From Selaginella moellendorffii (lineage: Eukaryota > Streptophyta > Lycopodiopsida > Selaginellales > Selaginellaceae), in contig NW_003314261.1 in the NCBI RefSeq assembly GCF_000143415.4, positions 4,022,880-4,086,879 of the forward strand: a stretch of DNA of 64,000 nucleotides, given 5' to 3'. The notes under the pieces were generated by a model. It searched no databases. It was not told the origin of the DNA and saw only the letters and a program-made list of their open reading frames with translations. Shown here piece by piece: positions 10,727 through 23,889 of the stretch (the first letter of the stretch is position 1; every line of letters begins with the position of its first letter). The position numbers and the translations under genes were made by a program.

Positions 10727-13700
10727 TCACACGATGCTCAGCAAAATCCTCGACAGCAGCGATGAATTGCTTGTGCTAGAGACGAGCTCCTTCTCCATTG
10801 TTACATAAGCATCTGCAAACGCCTGTGGGACCCAAAACACTCAAAAGATCGGATAGATTTTACAAAGGGAAATACCGGACCTTCGTGCACTGCAAAATGC
10901 GGAAACAATTCCGACCGACGTTATTCATAGAATGCAGCGGATCTTCGATGTGAAGTGGATCAATTCTGTCATTGAAACACAACTTGCCAATCGAAAAACA
11001 CATAAAGAAAACATTTCATACCCATGAAGTCGGTCCCTATTCACGTACATGCCACCCCCTCGAATGGAGATGCACATTCTTCGCGGATCAAAAACACACC
11101 TGTCAATCTACGGTCACTACTTGCAAGGACGCCTTGCAAAAAAACACTTACCCATAGAAATGCAGAAAATCCATAAGCAAGCTTCCTAAGCTCTGCCAAA
11201 GAAAAAGAGACAAGAAAGATTTCAGATGTTTCAGTCGTGCATGATTGTGAAAACCTGAGTTTGTGAAGGTCGTCCGAGATGGTTTTGGTGTTGAAGAAAT
11301 CTTGTGATGAGTAACACCTGCATATAAGATATTAGAGACCAGCCCACTCACTAGCTTGATTATACCAGACAATACGAACTCAAGCCGCCTGTATACGGGT
11401 GGTCTAAGCCTCGGTCCATCAAGAACTGCTTCAATACCAATGCCAGCGGACTGATTGCAGGAAACTGGCTGACAAGCTCTTTAACCTGGAACTCCCAAGA
11501 TTTAGAATAAATTGCAAATGCAAAAGAAAAAACTTACAAGCTCAGCCGTAAGCAGCCCAGAGTGCGACGCTGACTCAAAACTGATGTCAAGACGAACAAG
11601 ATGACGGTCTTCCTTTGTTCCCCAATGTTGTCCAGTGGCCTCCCCGTCACTTGCATATTGAATAGGAAGAACACTATCGGGAAAGCACTTTGCCACCAGC
11701 ATGATTATCGGTATCTGAAAGAGAAAAACAATCACGTTGGATAGTCCTAGATAAAGCTTACTGTTGTGTTCTCGATCGTCTTGAGGGAATCACTCTTCAC
11801 CCAATCCTGGTCAGCAAGATATCGAGCTGCATGCTGTGAAGTCGTGTCAGTTTGGAGTTCACATCTAGCAAAATACACAGACACTCACTTGCAAGCATGT
11901 CTCTTTTATTCCGTTACGTCCTTCTAGTATCCCGGCTTCCTTGATGGGTTCCTGAAGTCCATAACAACGAGTTAGCAGTATATAAAAACTTTAGGTGGTG
12001 CTACTCACGAGATTTCTCACGGGAGGCAGGCACACAACTAGATCAACATCGCTGTTGGGAAGAGCGAGGCCAGTGGCATTTGAACCAAAAACCTTGGTCC
12101 GTGACCGGGGCCAGAGAACCTGTAGCGCATGCGTGACTTTCTTCACCGCAATAGTAATGAAGGGCTTCCGCTTGGCATTCTCAGCCGCAACCTGTTGGAT
12201 AGCACTCCATAAATATAACTATCGGCATTTGCATAGATAACGCTACCTGTAAGGAAAAAGCCTCGATCTCTTTGTGAAGCCTGGCCAAGACAGTGGGCAT
12301 TGCTGGATATTGCTTGTGCAGCAAAGTCGTTTGCATGGGAAACGCGACGTCTGGCTGCAAGACAAATATAGTCAGATAGTAAATGGAAATTGTTGCCGAC
12401 TTACATGTTCTTGCTCCAAGGCCCGAGGGGGAATCGCAACAAGTCTCTCCCGGAGTAACGGATGCATTGCTGCCGTAGGAAAGCACCTCCTCCATCCGTT
12501 CGCTGGCAGAATTCCCTCGGGAGTTAAGGACTTGAGCTGGTTGTCAGGCCAGTTGAAAACTCCCCAATGCCGTGGACTAGAGCTTCCCGAGCGAACAGTA
12601 GGAAATCCTCGCCGTTTTCTCACACCAGCAATAGGAGACGGCGGAGGTGGCGGTGGAGCCGGCGGAACACAGCGAAGAACCGGCGACGGAGAACGCTTGC
12701 ACCGGACAAAATCCCTGCGCCCGCGAGGTTCGTGAGGACTTCTCGCCTCGTGACACTTCGAGCTGTCCAGCTTGGAATTCTTTGGCTCCCGCACAGCAAT
12801 AGGCGGAAGAGCTGGTGGCGGGATGTGCTCCGGAAACTCAGCACTACTCTGAGCTTCGGCAAAATGGTCCAGCGACCCGGAAGATGACGAGGTACATGCC
12901 ACGGTTGACGGACCGGAACTTAAACCCGAGTAAGAGGCAGCTATCGGCGGGAGTCCAACAATGTCGTCCACGACGATGGTTAAGTCAGCCTCACGGCGAG
13001 CCCAGCTACTGTCTTCGGAGCTGAGAGATCCAGGCCGAGAGTATCCCATGCCAGTATAATCTGCCGAAGTCCAATACATTACTCCTCCGCCGAAAAACTG
13101 GTTATAGTCCGTGTCGTAGAGTTGTCTAGGATCACCCTCGCTTTCGGACGTCCGGCACAGATAATCGTCGGAGTCTCCACCTCCATGTAAATCCTCGCGG
13201 TCAGTATCATCCGCAGCTGTTTGGTCACCGTCGCCACCATCTCCCGTCGTCACAATCGTAGCCAGTGGAACCGAAACAAAGCCCGGAGGCTCGTCTTTGA
13301 CCTGTGTTGTAAACCCGAACGGCGATGCGATCCCAAAGCCCGGTTGAACCATCGGTGGCCAGTCCCAGCTAACGTTTGCCGCTTTCGAGAGAAGGCTTCT
13401 TTGCACTCTGGAGTCCACTTGTCCGTTTTGCCGAGGAGTATAAGCAATCAAAGGTGGCTTGGAGCGGTGCCAGTCTCTGTTCACGTCCAAATGTAGCCAC
13501 TCAGTGGCTAGTGGTCGACCGCACGAATCTGAGAAGCGACTTTGTGGTGCTCCAGGCCACTCGTGCGAGGAAGACATGACGGGCGGTGGCGGATGATATG
13601 CCTGGTTGTTCTTCAGGTGGAAAGGCACACTCTGGTGTTGGCTTGAACGCTCCGTCGTCGGCTCAACCTCCTGTTTTGCCATGTCCACTGTCGTCACCCC

Positions 13701-15324
13701 TTCTGTAGCAGCAGTAGTAGAGCTTTCCTCTTCACTGCTAGCTTTGCTCAAGAAGTTTTCCACACCTTGAGCTTTTTCCGTGTTCTTCGCTCCAGAAGGA
13801 ATACACGTCTGTTTTCCTGATGTTTCTGCAGCGTCATGCTTGACTTTCTTGTTTCTCTTCTTCCTTTTTCCCGGAACCCAGCCAGTATCTTGGCACTGTT
13901 CACTGACATGGAGTGCGGCCATGTCTTTTGCACTTTCTCCGATCCGATCCTGCCAGTAGAAGTTTCACGATCAAATTTTCTTTCAGAAAAGCCATCGTGC
14001 TGTACCATATTGTCCGGCTGTGCGCTCTCGTCTTCAACGGGATCGCTTCTGTGAGTAGCAGTCACGTTTTTCTTCTGCTTCTTGCTTTTACTCTTTCGAG
14101 CTTTGACCTGAATCTTCTTGGCTACTGAGTTTTCCCTAGGAACGCCTTTGTTCCCATGGTCAAGAAGATCGTACTCCATATAATCCTTCATCACCTTCAT
14201 CAGTGTGTTTCTCAAAACTTGAAGAGCCGACTCCGAGTGACTGTGAGCTTCGTGAAGAGATGAGTAAACAACTCGCTCGCTCAGAGTCCATCTCAAGTCG
14301 TTTAAAAACTGGATGCCTGAGCAGAGCCTTCCGAATTGTTTGTCGCATACAGTACCACCATCCGGAAGTCGCAAACTTCTTTGCTCTTGGACCATGAGCG
14401 CCTGGGCGTCTTACAAAGTTATGATAAGAACCACACGAAAATTCCTACCTCGTCGGTGGAGAGCTTGGCAAGCGCAAAATCGCAAGCTTTTCGCCTGTCG
14501 TTCGCGTGAAGAGTGCTCCACCACTGCTCAAATCCTTGTCTCCTGGTACAAACTTTCGAAGAAGTGGTGGTCGTCTCAAACGCACAACGCGCAAGGGACC
14601 GGGAAAGCGACTTGGATGGCTGCTTGGTCCCAAGAGCAGTGATCCAGGCCGACCATAGCGAGATCTCCAGCTTGTTCGCGACGAAGGCTGACAAGCTGTA
14701 GTATCCCACGCGTTTGAGCCATGGAGTTTCTTCCCACGGAGAACCACCCGACAAACACTGCGTCGCTAGAAACTCCCCGTAAGAGATCTCGTCCATAACT
14801 CCCACCAGCCGCTCCACATTCTCGAGAAGCTCGTAGCTCACCGTCACGCTATCCAGCGACGATAGCCTTCTAGTCTCAGCTAAATCCTTGCAAGCTTCCC
14901 CGACGCGGGAGCTGTAGAGTCGCAAGCTCGTAGCGAGAAGCTCCCCGTTAGAGCTCTGTCTCTTAAGAAGACCCCTGGCTTTCCGGAAGCACAGCCCCGG
15001 AAGTGGAGGAGAACTTTTGGACAAGTTCGCATTTTGCTGCCGATCTTTCGCGGCCGAAGGAAAATCCGGGAGCACGAAGAAGAATCCGGGGCCCTCCGAC
15101 TCCAAAGCCTTCTGCATTTGGAGGAGTAAGGCCACCCACGCTTCGTCCACGATCGTGCAAGCAATCTGCCGCTCTTTAACGCTCAATCGAGCGAGCCATT
15201 CCACGACCCTGTGCCTATCACTCTTACCGGAAGACGAAGATTGCTGCCGCTCTAGCTGCCTCTTCCGGCAGTGATAGACGGCCATATGATCCGTCAGAGC
15301 ATCCAGGAGCTGCTGCGTCTCCAT
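10727..15324 (-). CDS. Nucleotidyltransferase family protein, MEE44-like (non-canonical poly(A)/TUTase type)
   Basis: Long multi-exon gene from ATG at 15324 to TGA at 10727. The N-terminal third (15324-14419) is a plant-specific helical region opening METQQLLDALTDHMAVYHCR. A lysine-rich and Ser/Asp-rich low-complexity middle follows (14395-12500). The C-terminal part is the Pol-beta-type nucleotidyltransferase: the GS...DVD signature appears as FGSNATGL and NSDVDLVVCLPP around 12100-12030, giving the metal-binding Asp pair. It is followed by the palm/central domain (IPIIMLVAKCFPD, VRLDISFES with a further Asp) and the nucleotide-recognition region (LVLKQFLMDRGLDHPYTGGL, FDPRRMCISI). Architecture matches Arabidopsis MEE44 (At4g00060), whose loss arrests embryos; substrate RNA is not known to me. 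The catalytic residues look intact, so a tailing activity is plausible. Confidence 0.85.
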
Positions 15325-15476
15325 TTCCCACTCCCCACAAACCTAGAACCTCAAATGTGACCGTAGAGGGAGGATGGCTCCCAGGGGCAAATCCACATTG
15401 TCTTTCCAAAAACCCTAAAATCGCGAAAAATGAAAACTTAGGGTTCTTGAAAAATTGCCCCTTCTTTCAAAACTTC

Positions 15477-16397
15477 TCACAATTGCTTGGCGGAATAGGT
15501 GCTGCCGAGCTGCCAATTCGCGGGCGCCACATTGTTGTGCACAGTAGTCTTTCCGGTACTGTAGCAAGTGACCATGAACGAGAGACTTTGGCCCTGGAGC
15601 TGCTTGAAAACTTGGAACCCTACGCCCCAATTCCGCGTCATGGCGATCCATCCCGTCCTCGATCCCTTCACCGACACCGCCTTGATATCACCGGAGCCGC
15701 CCACATTTGTGATGAACACCATGAGCCACCAGCGATTGCCGCCCAGCTTGAAATTCATGCCGCCGGATCGCACGCATGGCACCCTGACAGGAAAGTTTTC
15801 AAACTTTTAGCTGAAGAACCCTAAAATCTCGCGCGTTTTTCTTCTCTCACCTTCGATAGGAGACTGGGATGATTCCCGCCCGCCAAAACGCGATTTTCAT
15901 GAATGCCGGCTTGGACATGTCGAAATGGACGCGCGGCGGATTGCACCAGCCGCCATTGTTCGAGGGCTTGCTCCAATTGGGCGGGCAAAGATTTGTGGCG
16001 GTCACCACCACGGATTTTCCGAAGTAGCAGTGCTTCGATAGCGTGCAAGTGATCTCGTAGCACTGCCCGCAGCCATAGCCGCTGTTGAAGAGCGTACTGC
16101 TCAGCGCCGCCGTCATCAATCCATAGCCGGATTGGTACAAATTGCCATAGCCGCAAGCTCCACCTGCGCAAATTTAAATATGATCTCGAAAGTTTCTTCT
16201 TTACCCATTGTCTCCCTCGCTGTTTCATCGCCATAGAACGTCGCGAATGCCTGCTTCCACCCGCCGGCGTTGTAGATCTCCTTCGCGGCGTTCGTGGCCC
16301 GCTTCTTCAAGCTTTTGGGCGATGCCGCTCTCCCATGATCCACAGACACGAGAAGAGTGGCGCAGAGAAGAAGACACGCGATCACACTCCTCATCAT
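15477..16397 (-). CDS. Alpha-expansin
   Basis: Three exons (16397-16205, 16163-15851, 15783-15477) sum to 813 nt, 270 residues. A signal peptide ([16 protein letters not shown]) is followed by the D1 barrel: [20 protein letters not shown] spans the first junction, then the Cys-rich stretch [10 protein letters not shown], and HFDMSKPAF with the HFD motif diagnostic of expansins. The C-terminal CBM63-like domain keeps aromatic residues ([19 protein letters not shown]). Expansins loosen the cellulose-xyloglucan wall at acid pH without hydrolysis, in the apoplast. The start is the first of two adjacent ATGs; the TTG at 16400 is not a likely start. The DETARE loop is unusual compared with GGSDAS-like angiosperm sequences but sits in a variable loop. 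The gene is divergent from glutathione reductase, sharing a 455-base upstream region. Confidence 0.95.
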
Positions 16398-16851
16398 CAA
16401 CGATCGATTTCGTGTAGAACCCTAATAGAAATCGATCGCAGCATTTCTCGATCTTGCGCGCACGAACTCTAGGAAGAGCTCGTGCCACGATCTTCGATCG
16501 AGTCAAACTCTCTTCGCCCGGGAAGTTTTTAAAAAAATATCACACACGTGAAAATGACGTCGCGGGGGAAAAAGTATCGTACATTTGGAGCGCTACGAAG
16601 CGGCCATGTTTCTACTGGAGAAACATCCAAGTGATTTCCAATAATTTGTCCCCAATCGAAAATGTCCAGCCACGAATATTTGACGCATGGCGATTCGGCG
16701 AATATCCCTCTTACATTTAGTTTAGGTTTCCTTCTTTTTGGGTGTAGGGCTGCCCTACATTCTTCCTATTCTCGAAATCTGACCAGGTGAGTGATCGATT
16801 GCGCCAATCTCCGGAAGCAAAATCCGTTGCCTTGCAGGAAGATCGATCGCC

Positions 16852-18318
16852 ATGGCAGAGAATGGCGCCGCCGCGGCGCCGGAGGAGGCGTTTGATTTCG
16901 ATCTCTTCACCATCGGCGCTGGTAGCGGCGGAGTCCGCGCGTCCCGCACCGCGGCGAATTTCGGCGCCAAGGTAGCCGTGGTTGAGCTCCCATTCGCGCA
17001 CGTAAGCTCGGAGAGCGCCGGCGGCGTGGGAGGGACGTGCGTCATCCGCGGCTGCGTCCCCAAGAAGATCCTCGTCTACGCCTCCATGTTTAGCGCCGAG
17101 TTCCAGGACTCCAAGAACTTTGGCTGGAACGTCCCCGACGGCATCACCTTCGAGTGGAAGCGATTGATCGCCAACAAGGACAGAGAGATCGAGAGGCTCA
17201 ACGGGATCTACAAGAGGCTGCTCACCGGGTCCGGCGTGACGATCCTCGAGGGAAGAGCGAGCTTGGTGGACGATCACACTGTGGAGGTCTCTCACAGCGA
17301 TGGCTCCAGCAAGAGGTACCGCGCCAAGCACATCCTCGTCGCGACTGGGAGCCGCGCGGTCCGCTTGAACGTCCCGGGGAAGGAGCTGGCCATCACCTCG
17401 GACGAGGGGCTCAATCTGGACGAGCTCCCGCGGCGCTGCGTGATCGTCGGCGGCGGCTACATCGCGGTGGAGTTCGCGGGGATCTACTCCGGGATGGGGA
17501 GCAAAGTGGAGCTCCTCTACAGGAAGAAGACGCCGCTGCGTGGATTCGACGACGAGATGCGCGCCGTGGTGGCCAGGAACTTGGAGAACCGGGGCGTCCA
17601 TCTCCGCCCGGATACCAACGTGACCAAGATCGAGAAAGTTGGCGGCGAGCTCAAGGTCTCGATTGACAACGGTGGCGAGATCATGACCGACGCGGTGCTC
17701 TTCGCGGTGGGGAGGAAGCCCAAGACGAGCGGCTTGAATCTGGAGGAGCTGGGCGTGGAGCTGGACAAGTCGGGAGCGATCAAGGTGGACGAGTACTCGC
17801 GAAGCAGCGTTCCCAGCGTCTGGGCGATCGGGGACGTGACCAACAGGATCAATCTCACGCCGGTGGCGCTCATGGAGGGGACGTGCTTCGCAAAGACGGC
17901 GTTTGGCGGGCAGGCGACCAAGCCCGACCACGAGAACGTTGCGCGGGCGGTGTTTTGCCAGCCGCCGCTGGCGGTGGTGGGGCTGTCCGAGGAGGAGGCG
18001 GTGGCGGCCGCCAAGGGGGAGGTGGCGGTGTATAGCTCCAGCTTCACGCCCATGAAGAACACCATATCCGGGAGGCAGGAGAAGTCGGTGATGAAGCTGC
18101 TGGTGGACACTGGCGATGATCGAGTGCTGGGGGTTGCGATGTGTGGGCCGGACGCCCCCGAGATCATGCAGGGGATTAGTGTGGCGCTCAAGGGCGGCGC
18201 CACCAAGGCGCAGTTCGACTCCACGGTGGGGATTCATCCCACCGCTGCGGAGGAGTTTGTGACCATGAGGAGCGTAGCCAGGTTCGTGACCAAGTCTGGG
18301 GAGGTCCGGAAGCCATGA
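16852..18318 (+). CDS. Glutathione reductase, cytosolic type, intronless
   Basis: Single 488-codon frame. An N-terminal FAD-binding fold ([20 protein letters not shown]) leads to the redox-active disulphide motif [12 protein letters not shown] with Cys63 and Cys68. The NADPH domain has [19 protein letters not shown] with YRKK just after, supplying the basic residues that prefer NADPH. The dimerisation domain ends with HPTAAEE, the active-site His at about residue 462. It reduces GSSG to GSH with NADPH. The N-terminus is short and lacks a transit peptide, so the cytosolic isoform is likely. The gene has no introns, unlike its neighbours, and is strongly GC-biased at third positions; that bias produces a 506-codon open frame on the opposite strand that is not a gene. 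Lack of introns could mean an old retrocopy that became functional. Confidence 0.97.
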   Translation: MAENGAAAAPEEAFDFDLFTIGAGSGGVRASRTAANFGAKVAVVELPFAHVSSESAGGVGGTCVIRGCVPKKILVYASMFSAEFQDSKNFGWNVPDGITFEWKRLIANKDREIERLNGIYKRLLTGSGVTILEGRASLVDDHTVEVSHSDGSSKRYRAKHILVATGSRAVRLNVPGKELAITSDEGLNLDELPRRCVIVGGGYIAVEFAGIYSGMGSKVELLYRKKTPLRGFDDEMRAVVARNLENRGVHLRPDTNVTKIEKVGGELKVSIDNGGEIMTDAVLFAVGRKPKTSGLNLEELGVELDKSGAIKVDEYSRSSVPSVWAIGDVTNRINLTPVALMEGTCFAKTAFGGQATKPDHENVARAVFCQPPLAVVGLSEEEAVAAAKGEVAVYSSSFTPMKNTISGRQEKSVMKLLVDTGDDRVLGVAMCGPDAPEIMQGISVALKGGATKAQFDSTVGIHPTAAEEFVTMRSVARFVTKSGEVRKP

Positions 18319-18457
18319 AAATGAAAAGTTCGAATAATAGGAATTTTAACTCTTATTCGTTTCGTTTTTAAATTATATTGATTTTATTGTGGTAAAATAA
18401 ATTAATGAATATTCTCAACATCCCCTCTTGTAACCCTAATTTTCTGCCCTTTTCTAG

Positions 18458-19518
18458 ATGTCTTTGTTAAACCCTAGGAACGAGCACCTCGCCGTGTCGC
18501 GGTCGCGTCGCTCTCGCGGTCGGATCTTGCGGCGCAGCTGCTGCCACTGTAGCTGCTCACGCGTAATCTCGATCCAAATTGGCGCATTCCAGGCCGGGAT
18601 CGAATCAGGGGCGATGGGAGTGGAGAAGGGCGGTTTAGTCGCCGCCGCCAATGCATCTAACTATTTCAATTATGAATCACCTAACTATTGCGTGGAGCTG
18701 TTTCCAGAGGGCCATGAGGTGGATAGAATGAGACTGGTGCAAAGCATAGAACGGGAGTTGTCAAGCAGCAAGACGTGGGTGCTTGTTGACCGACGTCTTG
18801 GCATGGAGCCCCTGTGATGGACAGCGCCTGAGAATCCCGCTGGAGCTTGTGAAAACGCCTGATTGTGGCCTCCTATTAGCTCCTGGGAAAGGGGTGGCCA
18901 CAAGATGAGTTTGAGGTGCAGATGGACGCAGAGCAAGCATTCATCTTGAAGAATCAAAAGTGGCTCTTCTCTTCTGTCACAGGTTCATGGGAACATCTTG
19001 ATTCCATAACTGATGATGCCGTTTCCAGATTCAAGCACACCAATGCATCTCCCATGAGTGATCCTTTCTCTCTGACGCCGTGGCAGTATTACCGGAACTG
19101 GGTGGGCTTCCATGTCTACAAGGGAAAAACCTTTGCCATAGTTTTGAACTCGAAAGTAGATGTTAACATTTGAGGTTTTATGGTGGGAACACGACGAATG
19201 GCAAAGCCTGGATTCACATCTTAGTTATTGTCAAGGAATAACACGCTTGGGCCATGGGTGGCCGATGCATATGCATTTGGCAAAGGAATGAGTACGACTG
19301 TATGGGTAGTATATGACTTGGAAGACAAGGTGTGGCATTATCACTCGATCGAGGCTGGCTGTCAGTCGGGGGGTATTACAAAGGTTATGGTTTGCAATAG
19401 AGGTCACCTTGGGAATATTGCTGATTCCTTTGTTGCAGTGATTTTGACTTTCCCTCCATCCTCTGGTACCATAATGTGTTATTTCTTCTTTCTTTTTAAT
19501 CAAAATAAAGGAATATAA
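18458..19518 (+). pseudogene. Fragmentary coding-like locus of unknown family
   Basis: Three plus-strand blocks in different frames: 18458-18817 (with MGVEKGGLVAAANASNYF inside), 18916-19173 (FSLTPWQYYRNWVGFHVYKG) and 19228-19518 (GPWVADAYAFGKGMSTTVWV). Composition is protein-like, with balanced aromatic residues, but stops separate the blocks and no clean introns were found to join them. The middle and last blocks could be parts of one protein with a stop and frame change near 19170-19220. I do not recognise the family. A real gene with unseen splice sites cannot be excluded. Confidence 0.3.
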
Positions 19519-19519
19519 A

Positions 19520-22500
19520 TGGGTTGATTATTGTATAAGCCTCAAAGATACCTCTCTTCTACCATAGGTTCTCTTGTAAGTATGAGTTTTTGTTGATCTA
19601 TTGACATGGAAGAGTGATTGTTTTTCTTGTAGATTTGAGTCTGAGATGACCAAGAGGCTTGCTCAAGATCACACAGGCATGTAGCACTTGTTGTAGAATT
19701 GGATTGTGGCTCAAAGTGCTTCATCAATTTATTTGTCCAACACCATTCTCACGATATGCTCACTCATAGATCCCACATCTCTTAATGTTTGTTACATATC
19801 ATGGGATGATAAGACAGAACTCAAGAATAGTATATGAATTTCATAGCTCCATCCAAACCACTGTTCAACTAACATTTAATGGTCTTTTTGGGGGATATGT
19901 TGATGGGGTTGCTATGTTAAATGAGGTGTTGAAGATGTATTGATTGCAAGTGAAATCAGCTAGTTGGTTTAATATTTGCATCAGAAACTTGCTGACACAT
20001 GTAAATCCCAACATTTCTGAGCCACTCAAGTTAGGTGTATTCTATCATGTATGTATTAGTCCTTTGTTTGTGGACATTGATGCAATTTAGAGAGTCTTAG
20101 TAGTGTTTTGAGGTTGACCATATTGTGTAATATTCATGTTATGAAGAGGTGTTTTATTATTTTAGTTGTGAATATCAAGAGTTATACTATCATTTATTCC
20201 TCTTATACCATATCCACTCTCTTTCACAACTTATGGTATGGAGTTGATAGAGTGTGAGAGTGAGAAGCTTTTGGCTCAATTCCAAATTTATTTGGTCCCA
20301 TTAATCAGACCAAGTCCATTATGTAGACATGGTATAGCTTGAGATGTATGTCTTTTTAGAATAGAACCTTGCTTGTGATTTCCTTACAATAAATAGTAGT
20401 TGAATATATGAATGAGAAGTCTATCTTGAGTCATTTGCAAGTCATATAGTCTATGGGCAGTTAAGTCACAGTTTATTCTCAAACCAGATAGGACTAAGTG
20501 CTACAATCAACTATTACCCTTTAAACTATGTTATGGTGGTTGATTTGTATCATTTGTGCAAGTGGAGATGTTTTTGAGAAAGTATTGGAGTTTATAATGG
20601 CCTTATATGAGGGATGAGGGTGATTATGGCACAACTCACAAGGGCACAAAAGAGGTATAGTGATTGATTATAGTTGGCACTTACTATTATAAATGGAGTT
20701 GACTAGTCAACCACTGACCACATAAGTGATAAGTGAGCCAATTATTTCATAATGTTTTTAATTATAAAATAAAAAAATGACATTTTAGGATAGAAAAAAT
20801 AAACTATTAGTAGTAAAACTAAACTACTACTAGAAATAAATTAATCATTTCTGACACCTTTAACATTTTTCTCAATAATTCTTATATCTTCATTTGGAAG
20901 ATCTTGCGTAACTTATATCTCTAAATTTTTCATATCAAAATATTTAAATCTAATTTATATCTCTATAATCCTCAATTTTTATGGCTTAAGCTTGATCTTA
21001 TTGAGATTGATCTCCAAGAACTTCACTTCTTTACTTTTAACATGATCCACCACTTTTGTGTTGTTATGCACATAAATTAACTTCTTTAAGTCTGCAAAAA
21101 ATAAGTGGCTGAGTCATTTATATATTTCAACTACTCTAATTTTGTTTATATAAGAAAACACCCTTCTTGATTTAACACATAAAGTGTTAATTTTCTTAAC
21201 TCAGTTATCTGATACTTGTATAAATTCCACAAAGATAGTAGGAATTTTCTTTTTACTTGAGTTTTAGCAAGTTTGGATTGATAACTCTTCTAATTCCTTA
21301 TTGAAATATATTAAATTACTCATCCAATTTTTTTTCCAATTAAATATCTTCATGTTATAAAAATTATAAATAATCCATCCAAAAACTTCTTACTTTAGCA
21401 TTCAAGTCTTATTCAAAGTATAAAGAATTTAAAATATGTGTAGTGTTGTGTATAAAACTAACTTTTCATCTACATTAGTCTTTAACCAAGATTTAAATAA
21501 ATCAACGTTACCTATATCATCTTGAGTTGTAAATTTAATATTTTAATTATATGATATATAGTTTTTATAGATTATTATTATTACCCTTATGACTAATATA
21601 AAGTAGCACTTTCAAAATAAAAGTTATCATGATTAATAAAATAGAAGCATTTTTTTCCAAATCTGATAATTGAGAATTGTTGTATGAATTTCCTTAGCAT
21701 CCTTTGTATGATACACAATTCAATTTTTATATTCATTATAAATTGTTAAAGACACATTAAAACAACATTATGCTAAAATTAATTGACCATAAGGGCAATG
21801 CAAAAAATTAAATTTTTGCAAGCTTCATGAGTTCTCTTGGGAAAAACTCTCTTATATAAGCAAGCAATATTAATTTTTTAGCTATGAATCTCACAATTTT
21901 CTTATAGTCACTTACCTTCTAATAAGGAAATCTAAATATGGTATAGATATTAATGTTGTAAGATAAAAGGGGAATATTTCCTCTCTTTTTCCCCCTCTTG
22001 ATACATAATTCAAAGCATTATTAGTCACAACTTCAATACATTTTTAACACCAACATACAAATTGATTAATCTAAATTACTCATAAGGTCAAAACCTAATT
22101 TTCTTTTATACTTTGGTGTTAGCAACCTACTATAATATATAAAGTTTAGAAATTATCTACTCTTTATGTTAGATTATGAACTTCACCACTACATTATTCA
22201 AATTGTTATATCTTGGTTTATTAAATATTTCCCTAATATTGTTATCTTGTCTTGTCTTCACTTTTGACAAGTAGATGATCCTTCATGGTATACAAAAACA
22301 ATCACATACTGGGATTGATTAGCACTATATATATGTCTTAAATCTAAAAACAAATGTTTCATTAAAACATTAGCTTTATAGATTTGCCATAGAATGTAAA
22401 TTAAAGGAGTAGTTGTGATTTTCTCCATAAACATTCATTAAACTTATTCTTAAATATAAAAGGGAATATTTTAAGCACTAAATTACTTCAATATTATACC

Positions 22501-23100
22501 CTAAAACTCTAGCAAAATGAGCCTTAATTTTTTTATGACTACTGTATATTTTCCATAATAGTTATATTTTTACTGTCTAACTCCTCAATTACTATAAATT
22601 TCCTTACATATTGGTACTCAAGAAAAAAACACTAAACCAGAATGTAGAAAATCCCAAAAAGCTTAACTAGAACATGGTTAGTGGCAGTGAAGAAAATCCC
22701 AAAACTCAGTGAAGATCAAATAATCACATATGCAATGGTGATCGTAATCATAATTGAAACCAATAATCTTAATTGCAAGGCAAGTATAAAGTAGATTGTA
22801 GAGAGAGGTGCAATGGTCTTTAATACAATGGTCTTTATGTAATCAAATCAAATTGTAATCCCATTTATGAATGCAATGAGAGGTGTGATGATTTTAACCT
22901 TGGGCCAGTGTAGGCATGGTATAGTTCAGAGTAACAATACCCATAAATCTAACTGATGGAGCTAAAATAGCTTTTCCAACTCCAATAGTTTTTATGAGTT
23001 TATAGTGATATTATTTAAAATGATGGAAACACCTCAATAGTGTTAACGACTAAATTTTCGATTCTAATTTAGTCACTTAACCACACCTCTGACCACTTAG
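19520..23100. other. AT-rich gene desert
   Basis: About 3.6 kb of strongly AT-rich sequence without any open frame of note. Many A/T runs and short inverted words such as ATTTATAAAT-type tracts are seen. No tRNA, rRNA or intact mobile element was recognised. It resembles decayed repeat-derived heterochromatin. Confidence 0.6.
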
Positions 23101-23489
23101 AGGGGTCTTATTCACAACCTCCTTAAGTCCAATTCAGGACTTGGGACTTGCTAGTCCCGAGAATGGCATCCATGCCACTCAACCCTTGCACTTGGTCAAG
23201 GTGCTCCACGTGTCCAGTCCCAAGACCGACACCCAAAGGTACCACTGATATATCATCCCATTACGCTAAGGCCATGCCCATTCACCTTTGCCGCACTGGT
23301 GGTCCAATACCACTTGCATCACAATCCCGTCTCTCCAAGACTAGGCCGTCTGTCCACGAGTGGTCATCCTAGATCCACTCCTTAGCATCCTTAGGATGCC
23401 CATAGACATGGGGAATAGCCTTCCCCAACATTCCTTTGTCAGTTCCTACCAAGTCCCTTTTCCGTCCATGGCCATGTTCACCAACACTG
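23100..23489. other. GC-richer flank of the TRIM, probably part of an older repeat
   Basis: Composition jumps from AT-rich to balanced near 23100. Only short frames (23148-23372, 23436-23639) without motifs. Similar composition continues to about 25460 on the other side of the TRIM, suggesting the TRIM landed inside a larger repeat. Confidence 0.4.
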
Positions 23490-23684
23490 TGTAAGCTCCT
23501 AAGTTTGGACTTCCCGGGAGGTCACCCAGCCCAGTACTATTCAAACCCAAGGACGATTAACCCCAAATATCCCAAGACCCTTAACCGATTGGAAAAGGGG
23601 GTGCACTCTTATTCATGGGCCCTTTCCCTCTATATTTGAACCCTTATGGATCGTCTCTCGAGTCGTTCCCTTTGGTTGCTTACA
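23490..23684 (-). repeat. LTR copy 1 (3' LTR in element orientation) with 5S-like segment at 23507-23561
   Basis: 195 bp, TG...CA ends. In minus-strand sense 23561-23507 reads like 5S rRNA from the box A side (GTTAA) through the box C side (GGGTGACCTCCCGGGAAGTC). Confidence 0.85.
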
Positions 23685-23889
23685 ATTCACCACGCTTCCC
23701 TGCAAGTTCACGCCCTCGTGAACGGAAGCTGAGAGCCACAGCTCTCCCGAGAGCCTCGCTCTCTTGACACCCTACCCCTCGGGTCGAGCCCAGTGGGAGC
23801 AAACTGGACTAGCCAGATGTCAATCAACATGTGGTGCGATTCCCCTAGCCAACCAACAGAGTCGGACCCGAGACCCCTCTGATACCAAA

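Noticed and set aside
16717-18237. 506-codon open frame antisense to glutathione reductase
   Set aside because: Caused by GC bias at third positions of the real gene; Arg/His-rich with no motif.
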